Part shown: positions 1-10,607 of the stretch, piece by piece
Position numbering within the stretch: the stretch's first letter is position 1
Layout of the letters: each line of letters begins with the position of its first letter
From: Condylostoma magnum
Lineage: Eukaryota; Ciliophora; Heterotrichea; Heterotrichida; Condylostomatidae
Length of the DNA stretch: 24,906 nt
Assembly (NCBI GenBank): GCA_920105805.1
Contig: CAKKTI010000203.1
Span: forward strand, 12,074-36,979
Direction of reading: 5' to 3'
Position numbers and translations under genes: made by a program
Notes under the pieces: generated by a model
Databases searched by the model: none
What the model was told of the DNA's origin: nothing
What the model saw: only the letters and a program-made list of their open reading frames with translations

Positions 1-945
<945 letters not shown>

Positions 946-1157
946 ATTCATGTTTAATTTTAATTGTTTTCGTAATAGGTTTAAATGGGAATAGTTTATT
1001 TTTTATTAAATATACATTAATTATATTTTGATAAAAGCAATTGCTGATTTAGTATTTTTAATGAAATTAATACGGAAAATTTCTAGATGTAACTACTTAT
1101 TCTAAACTAATTTCTCTCATTTCTAAAGGATTCTAATTAAAAGTTGAATTATTGTCT
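946..1157. other. AT-rich convergent gap between kinase and citrate synthase
   Basis: This stretch lies between two gene 3' ends and looks non-coding. It could hold both 3' UTRs. The citrate synthase frame has no TGA until about 948, so that protein could in principle extend into this stretch if the TAA codons at 1158, 1149 and 1137 were all read as Gln. The translated composition becomes noise-like within about 30 codons, so I favour an early TAA. No other gene is seen. Confidence 0.5.
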
Positions 1158-2501
1158 TTAATTCATTGGAACAAACTACCTTTGCTCCTCTCCCATATAA
1201 TTTTATTGAGGCCTTGCAATTTTATTCTCGGTATCAAATTAAAATTCTCTCCAATGAGCAATCCACCCAATTAATCTTGCGAAAGGATAAGTAATTGTAA
1301 TTATATCATCAGGAATACCTAAAACCTTATGAACAAAACCATTATACATATCAGCATTTGGATAAAGCTGCCGTTTAATAAAATACTCATCACTTAGAGC
1401 CTATTTTTCTAACTCAACTGCTATCTCATATAAAGGATCTTCTTTAGTATGCTGAAAAAGTTCATTTAAGATGTTTCTATTGATTTATACTCTCGGATCT
1501 TCCATTTTATACATTCTATGTCCAAACCCAGAAATTTTCTTCTAGCCTTTCTTTACCTCTTCTAAAAATCTAGGAATGTTTTCTACAGAGCCAATTTCTC
1601 CTAGCATGTTAATAGAAGCAAAATTAGCTCCTACATGTTTTCTTCCTTAGAAAGCTCCAAGGGCCGAAGAAACGCATGTATAAATATCTGCTTCAGTGGA
1701 AGCAACGTGACGTATTACAGAAGTAGAGGCATTCATTTCATGCTCAGCGATCCCTATTGCCCACTAGTTAAGCGCCTTTACTATGATTGTTGATGGTTTA
1801 TAGTTTTCATCTCCATCAAAATTCATCATATACCATAAATTTTAAATATAGTCAAAGTTAGGATTTGGATGTATAAATCTTTTATCGAATCTATGTCTGT
1901 ATACTGCCGCGATTATTCCAATAATACTACCAAGACATCTATGAATTTATTGGTTCATTACTAAAGGATCTTTATACGGATTTTTATGTGTGTGTAAAGA
2001 TATGTTTTATTCTGGGTATAAGGTAGACATGGCGGCAAAGCAGTTCATTATTATTGATAAGGGATTATCGTTCTTTTAAAAGCTATATATTATTCTTAAG
2101 ATGCTCTCTGGGAGGGACATGTGAGGTATAATTTGACCTTCCCATGAGTCTAATTAAGATTTAGTAGGTAATTCGCCATAAATCAAAAGGAAAGCAACTT
2201 CTAGGAAAGACGCGTTCTCTACAAGATCTTAGACTAGATATCCACGATATGTTAAAACTCCTCTTTCCCCGTCTATATATGAAATTTTGCTTGAAGCTGT
2301 AATGGTATTAGAATATCCTTAATCATAGACCTTCAGTCCTTTTTCATCACTCCTTATTTTACTTAGCTCAGCAGCTTATATATATGAGTTCTATATAGGA
2401 ACTTCATAAGTTTTGCCTGTTCTGTTATCAGTGATTGTTAAAGAATCTGATCCTGTTAGATGCTTCTCCAAAAGTTGTAGCCGTTTTATAGCTCCTTTCA
2501 T
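1158..2501 (-). CDS. Citrate synthase, probably peroxisomal/glyoxysomal type
   Basis: It condenses acetyl-CoA and oxaloacetate to citrate. The 447-residue frame has no break. The family signatures are in order: TGKTYEVPI near the N-terminus, DGERGVLTYRGY, the catalytic-His region AEHEMNAST, the second His in GRKHVGAN, GFGHRMYK with DPR after it, and the catalytic Asp in YPNADMYNGF. ARLIGWIAHWREF lies near the end. The start ATG at 2501 gives MKGAIKRLQLLEKHL, in which RLQLLEKHL matches the PTS2 peroxisome signal (R-L-x5-H-L) as in plant glyoxysomal enzymes; no mitochondrial presequence is obvious. This suggests a role in the glyoxylate cycle or peroxisomal acetyl-CoA export (inference). The stop is chosen as the first TAA after FVPMN, where family members end; TAA at 1149 or 1137 is also possible. 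All Trp codons noted are TGG. Confidence 0.92.
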
Positions 2502-3266
2502 ACTATAAATAATATGAATAACTTTTTTTTCAAGCAATTTAAGGGATTAGAGAGTAAAAGTGTATTTTAAGAGATAATATGTTTTATAAGTACTTCTTAA
2601 TTACTTATTTCAAAGTATAATTCTAATGCTTTATTATGGTATTATCAATTTTAAATTACCTTCATTTACATTTTGGACTGTGATTTTTTTAAGCATTAAT
2701 AATTTTAAATTTAGCAATTCGATAAATTATATCAAACACAATTGATTATACCTTTGTTAACTGTCTTAACCTGATTTTAGATACTTAAATAAGCCCTTTT
2801 ATAATTATTTATATTTAGAAAAAGTTAAAGTGTTATTAGCTTATTTCCGAAGTTTTGTATTAAAAGTAGAAATCATTTTCTTGAAAATTTTAATAATAAA
2901 CCAGTTTTAATAACTTCTTTTGAATAAAGTATAAAATGATGATTAACATAACCTACACTTAAAATAACTCAATTTTTTAAGTTTCGATTGCATACATATT
3001 TACTGTATAAGCCTTATGCAAATAATATGATAACTACAATTATTTATATAGGGGTTAACTTTAGTTAATTATTTAATATTCTCTTGTAAAAAATAAGGCT
3101 GAGCACTATAATATACCTAAATTTGCATAAAATTTAGAGGCCACTGCATACATCTTTTTGTACCTATTTAATAAATTTAACTTAATTACTTAAAGTAGCC
3201 TATCATAAATAAGCATACTATTATATAAATACTATTCCCAATAGCTTACATAATTACCCATAAAAC
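2502..3266. other. AT-rich intergenic region between divergent genes
   Basis: About 765 bases separate the start codons of citrate synthase (-) and the carboxypeptidase (+). It is the longest clear gap in the window, strongly AT-rich, with no convincing coding frame on either strand, no tRNA-like fold that I can recognise and no repeat array. It should contain both promoters. Confidence 0.6.
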
Positions 3267-5390
3267 ATGGAAAAAGAAATTCCATAAGCATTGCCTCTAT
3301 TTGATTCTAACCATTCTATATTTCCTGATTTAGAAGGTGGATGACGTCCTGCATCATATTATCAATAGGGTCCAATAGAGATAAAATATCTAGAAAATGA
3401 TCAACCAATAAACAACGATAGAATAATTTACTAAAGTAAGCGATATTACGACTCTTTTACATACAATCAAAAGTATCTCGGATAATTGTATTAAAATGAT
3501 CAGCAATCAAGCTAAATTTTTCAATACAAAGTATGAAAATTTAACAAAAGAAAAAGTTTGTAGATTACATCATAATTAACTGGAATCTAATTTGACTCAG
3601 ATTTTGAAAGCGGAAATTTAGATAGAGTTGAAATGGTAAGTGAAACTGAATTTGATCTCTACATAAGGCCGGATACTAATTCATGCCTAAGGCCGAATTG
3701 ATTTTATTTCAAAGTTTATAATTAATTGATTCATTAAACAATTCAGTTTAATATAGTGAATCTTGCAAAGAACACTTAAATGATTAATTAAGGATTTAAA
3801 CCAGTTTATTTAGTCAATTAATCATAGTAAAAGGAATGGGCCCCTATATAAACAGAGGTTTTATTCAGTAAAAGTAGAATATCTCAGTAAATTAATGAAA
3901 AATATTACTAAATTTCCTTCTAATACACCTTCAATTCGATATAAGAAGTATATTTTGCTATGAGTAGACCATATACATACACAAAACTAGCACATCTACT
4001 ATCATAAGTATCCCAAAGTTAGCATATTTAAGTATCTACCTTATGCTAGACAATTTCAGGTGTAAAAATTCAATAAGTACAAATAAAAAATACAAGAAAT
4101 AATCCATAAAAGCTTATAATGTTCACAGGCAGAATCCATCCATCAGAAACAGTTTCATCTTATATAATGCACTACATAATAAAGATGCTAGTAACTCCTA
4201 ACGAATGAGTGTAAAAACTACTATAGCAATACTGGTTTATAATAGTTCCTATGTGCAATCCAGATGGTGTTATAATAGGCAATTCTAGGGCTTCTATAGA
4301 AGGTTTTGATTAAAATAGAACTTTTGATACAAAAAATAACTCAGTTACACAATCAATTAGTAAACTAGTAGAAGAACATAGGTAAATATTAGAAATTTTT
4401 ATTGATTTCCACGGACATTTCACTAAATCTGATTCTTTTATGTACGGTCCTGATCCTAGTATAAATGCTAATTACCAAAAGAGCAGAATTTTACCGTATG
4501 TATTCGGAAAAATCAGCTAAATATTTAATTGGAGTAAATGCAGGTTTAATAATGAGCCTTATAAGCAAGGAACTGCTAGAATTGCCTTATGCAAATAATA
4601 TTAAATTCCTTATTGCTACACTATGGAAACCTCGTATTTTGGTTATTAAAAAGATAATTAAGCATTTAATTTCACTTAAAAAGATTATCAAAGTTTAGCA
4701 AGAGATGTATTAAGATCCATTTATCTAATTAAGACTTACCACAAAGACAATTTATAATAAATAGAATAATCTCTATAATAGAATGAACCGAATACTAAAA
4801 GATTATCCCCCATTAAGCTTTAAAAGCCTGTATAAAGGCAATAATAGAGAGTCTAGGATTAGTCTAAGTAATTTTAGGCTAAGTCAATTTAAAACAATGT
4901 CATATAAAAATAAAGCTCATTTGATAAAGTAGAGTTAAATCAATTAATAAAGACAGTAAAACCAATATAATATAAGATGAAAGAGTAAGACACTATAAAG
5001 TATAATCATTCATATATACTAGATTAGATATCTCATCAACAAAGTCTTGGAAAATTAAAAATTTTTAACTTTTCATAGGATGCATCATTACAAAAGTCTT
5101 AAAGCAAACAGCCAACTAGCATCCTCATACAAAATTAGCTGTATAGAATAAACTAATTGAAATAACCTACTAGATAAAAAGCGATTTTAAGGAGACATTT
5201 AACTCCTGTAATAGATGTAAAACAAAATAGGCATAACTAAATGCTATCATCTTATAACTTGTTTCAAAATATATTCCAAAATCGCAGTTTAGGTATATCC
5301 AAAAGAAAAAATAAAACAAAATCTCTTAACAACTATCAGAGCTATAAAAAAATTGGGGATACCATTCGTAAATGTAATTCAAATATTTAA
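3267..5390 (+). CDS. Cytosolic carboxypeptidase (M14, CCP/AGBL-like tubulin deglutamylase)
   Basis: This is a zinc metallocarboxypeptidase of the CCP family, which trims C-terminal or side-chain glutamates, classically from tubulin in cilia. The CCP N-domain is visible (FESGNLDRVEMVSETEFDL, then RPDTNSCLRPNWFYF). The catalytic domain has the zinc pair in IHPSETVSS (His291, Glu294), NPDGVIIGNSR, the third zinc ligand in DFHGH (His382), and the catalytic Glu in YTMETSYFGY (Glu454). TGA encodes Trp in LEGGWRP, YKVWKF, RPNWFY and NEWVQK. After about residue 500 the protein is a Gln/Lys/Ser-rich tail. The stop is placed at TAA 5388-5390, where the polar tail gives way to AT-rich noise, but this is a judgement: the same frame stays free of TGA up to 6021, so the protein may continue. 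A ciliate with thousands of cilia is an expected setting for this enzyme. Confidence 0.85.
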
Positions 5391-5993
5391 TTCATTTAGT
5401 TTATATAAATGGTTTTACAATATTCATGGAATATATTGAAAGTTACACATAAATAGGAATACTATATGTTATGTAACATAAAGGAATATGTAAAGACAAT
5501 ATTATAATGCTTAAATAAACTCTTATATACAGCTTTTTATTATTTAATACTTAAACTGAAATCCAAATTATATCTAGCTAGAAATTATAGTAGTGTAAAA
5601 TTGTTAATAAGGATAAGTAAAACATACAAATAGGAGTTTAACTTAATTATAAATATAATCTAACCATTTCTAAATTTTTTAGGTTATATAAAATTAGATG
5701 TTTCAATTATCTATTATTTTTTCGCTATTTAAAACTACAAGAAATGCATAGTGACTCAAAATGTATATTTTTTAACTAAAACTAGATACAATTTAGTTTA
5801 TAAATCATTTTGTATGTTATTTTCTTCAAGATGTAACCATCAAATGCATTTATATCTCAATTTGATAATAGTAAAATATATTAAATTCCTTTGCACAATT
5901 ATAAAGTAAACTAGCATATTGCAAATTTCAGGATTACTCTTTATGATCTATATAAACAAAATCTTCAATTTATTATTCTGCCAATTTATAAAA
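5391..5993. other. AT-rich stretch, probably non-coding
   Basis: About 600 bases of very AT-rich DNA between the carboxypeptidase tail and a later polar segment in the same frame. Its translation is a run of Ile, Leu, Tyr, Phe and Lys with no motif, which is what AT-rich non-coding DNA gives. It could be a 3' intergenic stretch, an unusually long intron, or a retained internally eliminated sequence. I found no clear splice boundaries or terminal direct repeats. Confidence 0.45.
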
Positions 5994-6590
5994 ATGTTAT
6001 TTTAGGAAAGAAAAAGTCCTTGAGATATCGAAATATAACGACTTAAAAAAGTTAGATAGAAAAAGAAATTCTTAAATATAAAATCTAGAATTAAAAGAAG
6101 ACTTCATTATATAAAAAGTACAACAGAAAATTTAAAATCAGTTGATATGGTCACATTCAAAAACATTTCACACAAAACAAAAGATTAATCTCATTCAAAG
6201 AACTTAAACAGATCATAATTGATAGAATCTTAATCCATTAATAATTTTAAAATTCTCCATAGAAAGCATAATTCCTTAATCGAGGCATCAGAAAATAACT
6301 TATAAAATTTCATTGATTCAGGCTCAAATTTAAGAAGACTAATAAGCTCAAACTAATTCATATAGAAATCAACATAAGACAAATTAGATAACTTGCATAA
6401 AAGAATTTCATCCTTCTAATTTGTATTAAGAAAAAATAACAACACATCTAGTATAGATTTGAAAAGAAACTCAAGAAAATCAAAGACATATATTGAGAAT
6501 AAACAAGTGGTATTTCCACCTAGATAAAAGTCACAAAATAGACATGCTAAAAATCAAAGATAATTTCTCAGTTAAAAGCCATATATTTAA
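5994..6590 (+). CDS. Polar Ser/Lys/Asn/Arg-rich segment: carboxypeptidase tail or small separate gene
   Basis: From ATG 5994 (context AAAATG) the frame gives a basic, polar protein of about 198 residues. Its composition resembles the carboxypeptidase tail and differs from the hydrophobic noise just upstream. Motif-like parts are ERKSPWDIEIQRLKKV near the start (Trp from TGA 6021) and KQVVFPPRQKSQNRHAKNQR near the end. It is in phase with the carboxypeptidase frame, which happens by chance one time in three. I do not recognise a domain; it looks intrinsically disordered. The stop is uncertain: TAA at 6573, 6588 or 6600 all fit. It converges on the CDPK gene. If it is a separate gene, it breaks the alternation of strands, which slightly favours its being the carboxypeptidase 3' end. 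Confidence 0.4.
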
Positions 6591-6716
6591 GTACATTACT
6601 AACCCTTTAGTTGTCTTATTGCTTTTTATTTACTATTAATTTGCACTTGGCTGTTATCTGTACTCATAATAACTATTTAAGCTGAAAAGTATAGAAAATG
6701 TTACATACTAAATTAT

Positions 6717-8747
6717 TTAATTAATATCTAAGTTATTATCACCAGTATCAATTCCATTAGTTTAACTTTTAAAAGTACTAACAAAATCTTCAATATTTTC
6801 AATAGCTTATGTTAATACCAGACTATTTTTTAAATTTTCCTGTACACCTAAATTAGATACCAATTGAGACTATACTCTATTCCTCCTATAAGGCGTCTCT
6901 TATTACCTAAAAATTTGAATAGTTTATTCCCTTTTTCTTAACTAAAGCTCATCAATGGTTAATCTACTCCCTTCATATTGCTCTATATTACTTGAGTTAT
7001 TAAAGCTTTCATAACGTGAGCTAAAAGAAGACGACATAGACTGTTACCCAGATGGTGTCCTATGCAGTGAGCCTCTTATCGAATTACTAGAAGAGTTAAT
7101 AAACTTCCCAGATGCTAATAAAGAGCTTGATCTTCTACTATTATTGCTTGAATTCGATATAATAGACTTAATCTTTTGTAATTATTCATTAGTTAAGTGC
7201 ATTCTATTGCTCCCATGTGAAGAGTTTAAATCAACTGACCCACAATCTGAATTATCATTGCTAAAACAGTTCATTAGTGATTTGAATTAATCAAAATCCA
7301 TTTTATCTTAAGTTTAGCATGAAAACTCTGTTAGAATCTGCTCTAGCTCAGTTTATGTAAGAAAGCATCCTAGTTTTTCAATAGCTCATCCAAAATCCCC
7401 TACAGATATCATATTATCGTTATCATGGTCAAATTGCTTAAAAGCTACTCATAAGTTATCCTCCTCTACTAATTATTTTACATCTAATACCATGGTAAGA
7501 AACTCAGTATATTTAACTGACCCGTCTTGGGAAACTTTAAAATTTTTAATTATCTGTTACAACTCTTTACTAGCAATTTATAGATTACTAGCCTTTAAAG
7601 CAACTGTTATGTCCGAAGCACTTATAAACCCAGTTCTGTTTTTATCAATAAGCCAAAAAATGTCCTTTAGATTTTAAATTTCATCTTCATTTAGATTCCT
7701 CACTAGAATCTTTAGTATTTCCTTCTATAATCTTCCTTTGATTCTAGGTTATTTGAGATTCTCTACAACCTACTAGCTGATTTAAACAGGTCTATAGCTT
7801 CCTACAACTTTAAACCAGGGATGTTTAAGTGCTTTATTGATAGAAATCCTACGACTGGGTCTAGTGACTAAAATCTTTTCAATTAGATCCTTCGCCTCCG
7901 GTGATATATTCTCCCATCTAATAGGATCATTATCACTTGACTTAAAATTGTAATTTCCTTAAACAATGCTTTTAAGCAACATTTTAATATTCTCACCTCT
8001 GAAAGGATGTGTTCCTGTCAGTAAGAAGTACATGATAACTCCAATTGATCAAATATCACACTCTTTTGAGTATGTTCCTGTTATTATTTCAGGTGCAATG
8101 TAGTAAGGTGTGCCTACAGTAGAGACTAGTTCCCCATCGGAGTATCTAGCAGACATCCCAAAATCAACTAATTTGATTTCAGATTGCAAATTATCATTTT
8201 AGTACAAAATATTATCAGGCTTTAGGTCTCTATGGCATATTTTAAGACTGTGCAGATGATTTATAGCCGTCAGTAACTTTTATATCAAATCAGCAGTTGT
8301 GCCTTCCGTCAAGGGGCCTTTAAGCATTATATATTCCATCAAATCGTTTCCCTAGCAAAAATCCATAACTAAGTGAATGTATTTACTATCCTCGAATACT
8401 TCATAAAGTCTTACTATATTAGGATGATCTGCCATTTTCAAGGCAGTGATTTCTTTTCTCAGCATGTCAAACTTTTTTATTTTCTTTTTAGGTATTGACT
8501 TAATTGCATATTTTCTTTCGTATGATGATCTTGATTTCCCAGGAGAAGAAGCAATTTGTTTCTTTCTAGCCTGCCTAACTGTCCCGAACTGACCAAATCC
8601 ACAAATCTTAATAAACTCGTAATAGATCAAAATATCTGTATAAAATTTACTGTCTAAAATAGTATCTTTAGATACTTCTGGTCTAGAAATAACATTTCCT
8701 GGTATGAATTATAGAGAAGTTGACTTAAAATTACAGCAAACGCCCAT
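6717..8747 (-). CDS. Calcium-dependent protein kinase (CDPK) with N-terminal acylation motif
   Basis: The frame of about 676 residues starts MGVCCNF: Gly2 for N-myristoylation and Cys4/Cys5 for palmitoylation, so the kinase is probably membrane-anchored. The kinase domain spans roughly residues 42-316, with ICGFGQFGTV, YAIKSIPK, CHRDLKPDNIL, VDFGMSARY, the APEII end of the activation loop and DIWSIGVIMYFLLTG. A junction follows, then EF-hands: DKNRTGFISASD (near residue 363) and DHDNDNMISVGD (near 441) look able to bind calcium, while the second and fourth are degenerate. TGA encodes Trp in NLWVAF and FGWAIEK. A long Ser/Asn-rich tail of about 200 residues follows, unusual for the family, with many possible phosphosites. 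The stop is uncertain: TAA 6717-6719 is preferred, TAA 6762 or TAG 6708 are possible. The start is only 20 bases from the start codon of the divergent DeSI gene. Confidence 0.9.
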
Positions 8748-8766
8748 TTTCTTACAAATATATTAA
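8748..8766. promoter_or_regulatory. 19-bp divergent intergenic region
   Basis: Only 19 bases separate the CDPK start (-) from the PPPDE-peptidase start (+). The spacer is A/T-rich and contains ATATATT. Both starts are well supported: the CDPK by its MGxCC acylation motif, the peptidase by its family N-terminus. Promoter elements for each gene must therefore lie here or inside the opposite coding region. Confidence 0.6.
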
Positions 8767-9717
8767 ATGTCCGACGTGACTTTATACGTATATGACATTA
8801 GTATGGGAATGGCAAAATCAATGAGTATGATGTTCTTGGGTAAGCAAATAGATGGTATTTGGCATAGCTCTATATTCGCTTATGGCAAAGAATACTTTTA
8901 CGGGGGAGGGATATGCATTGGATATTCAAAATAAACTCCATATGGAACACCTGTTTAAGAAATTCCTATGGGAAGAACGGAAAAAACACAGTAAGAATTT
9001 GACAGCTTTCTTATAGATATTTCTCCTAGGTTCACTATGGGGAACTACAATGTTATTTCTCATAATTGTAACAATTTTACTGATGAGGCAATGAAGTTTT
9101 TAGTAGATAAGAACATCCCTACTTTTATAACTGGGTTACCAGCTGAGATTATGAATACTCCTATTGGCACTGCCTTTGCACCGATGATTTAGTAATTAAT
9201 GCAAGGAGCTAATCAGATGTCGGAAACAATGGTTATGCCTGGTATAATTTCCTAAGTATAGGGATATGATCCGTATGACGGCTATGTCAGTCACTAGTTA
9301 CTTTTTGAAGATTTTCCTCTAGTAGGCTAAATATAAGACAATGATTAATTGTAACCTTACAAATAACTAGGAATGGTGATATATTGGGACCCAAGAGATA
9401 CTGATTTTATGACTTACTAGGAAAAAATAGGATAATCAAGCACAAATATGAAAATTGGCTGTGTAGATGTAATGAGATACCCGTCAATGAAGCCTAATAA
9501 TATACCACTAGTTAGAATATACATGGAAGGAGAAGTTTTAGATGAAACTGAAAATTTGGAAGGAATTGACAACTGTTTCGAAGTTTTAGGAGAGTTGTCC
9601 GGAGCAGTTTAGTAGTATAATTATTTAGTATTAATAGCTATTTCCTCGAACTCTATCTACTAGGTCACTCGCCAATTCGCATACATAATCAACCCCAGAT
9701 TTCGCATTTTTCGGTAA
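8767..9717 (+). CDS. PPPDE (DUF862) cysteine peptidase, DeSI-like deSUMOylase/deubiquitinase
   Basis: The 316-residue frame begins with the PPPDE fold pattern (VTLYVYDISMG). It carries the catalytic His in GIWHSSIFAYG (His33), the following EYFYGGGI strand, and the catalytic Cys in ISHNCNNFTDE (Cys101), ending the domain with FLVDKNIPTFI. Family members remove SUMO or ubiquitin-like modifiers, or cleave related isopeptide bonds, in cytosol or nucleus. After about residue 190 lies a second region of unknown type (GMVIYWDPRDTDFMTYQEK, then KIGCVDVMRYP and IPLVRIYMEGE) that resembles a thioredoxin-like fold, an architecture known in some DeSI relatives; this is tentative. TAA 9715-9717 must be a real stop: otherwise the frame runs about 450 bases through the opposite gene before any TGA. 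The stop lies 6 bases from that gene's stop. Confidence 0.88.
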
Positions 9718-9723
9718 ATTAAG

Positions 9724-10365
9724 TCAAAAGCTTCTATTGGGCAAACTTTCGCATATTGTAGCTTCTGGATCCTTCCTTTTATTTAAAAATATTCCAAGTA
9801 TACAGTATATTATAAGCAAACTACACGTTCCTAGTAAAATTTTATAAGTAGTTGTGTATCCTTTACTAGGTACTTTAGCACTGGCATTAGAAGAATACTC
9901 TGGACAACTAGTAGGTGTGTTTATATCAATTAAATAAACACAAATTTCTACTTCAGATATGGAAATTATCTCTGTACTTCCTTTCCCACACCTTAAGTTA
10001 TACATTACTTTTCGCGGTCTGTTATCACATAGATCTCCATTCCCATAAGTAATTTTTACACCTGTTCCTGGATTCCCAGGTTCTATATATTCTACTATTG
10101 GTTTTACAGGGTCCTAGCGGCCTAGTATTGCAACACAACTTCCTAGATTACTCCATTAAGTTGCTATCGATTGATCTGAGTTTTAGCATTTCTTTGTTGT
10201 GTCCCCGCAGATGTTTATATAATAAGTATAATATGAGTCTGTGTAGCTATAGTCTGGCATAGGGTTATATAAAGAAGAAAAATCGTATATTGAACCATCT
10301 GAAAGCGTAAATTTACAGTCGTATTGAAGAGAAAGAGATAGAATAAGTTCTAAGAGGATAAGCAT
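9724..10365 (-). CDS. MRH-domain (mannose-6-phosphate-receptor-homology / Atg27-like) type I membrane protein
   Basis: A 213-residue protein with a hydrophobic N-terminal signal peptide (MLILLELILSLSLQ), a Cys-rich lumenal domain and one membrane segment near residues 175-195 (ILLGTCSLLIIYCILGIFL), followed by a short basic cytoplasmic tail ending NRSF. The lumenal domain shows the MRH pattern: YGNGDLC, then RPRKVMYNLRCG, then VEICVYLIDINTPTSCP, including the Arg and Glu-x-x-x-Tyr glycan-contact positions. Such proteins sort lysosomal enzymes or recycle between Golgi, endosome and autophagy membranes. The stop is TGA 9724-9726, the only stop-type codon near the end of the conserved region. 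This shows TGA terminating in a sequence where TGA elsewhere is Trp. Confidence 0.82.
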
Positions 10366-10607
10366 TTTTTATTTAAACACTGTGTTTTATTATAGAAAGA
10401 TTAAATTAATATAAAAGCAATACTAAAGTACTCTAGTTATAATTATTAGCTTCTTTAAGGGAAACTATGCTTATTTGTTTCATTAGATATATATTTTATA
10501 TACCTGATGTAGAAATTGTATCCTTTTAAGTAAATTGACCCTTATAAACACGTTTAAAATAGAGGTACTTATCAATAAGCTTAAATTATAATAACCTATA
10601 TAAAAAG

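Noticed and set aside
2970-3040. A possible tRNA (TTCGATTGC-like T-loop) in the intergenic region
   Set aside because: No pairing arms or acceptor stem can be formed around it.
4465-4698. ATG-started open frame inside the carboxypeptidase
   Set aside because: It is out of phase with the frame carrying the zinc and catalytic motifs. It is open only because of base composition.
5391-5993. A hydrophobic membrane protein in the AT-rich stretch
   Set aside because: Its Ile/Leu/Tyr/Phe content is what AT-rich DNA gives in any frame, and it shows no motif or clear span pattern.
7492-7677. Open frame on the + strand in the CDPK region
   Set aside because: It is antisense to the CDPK EF-hand region and has no motif of its own.
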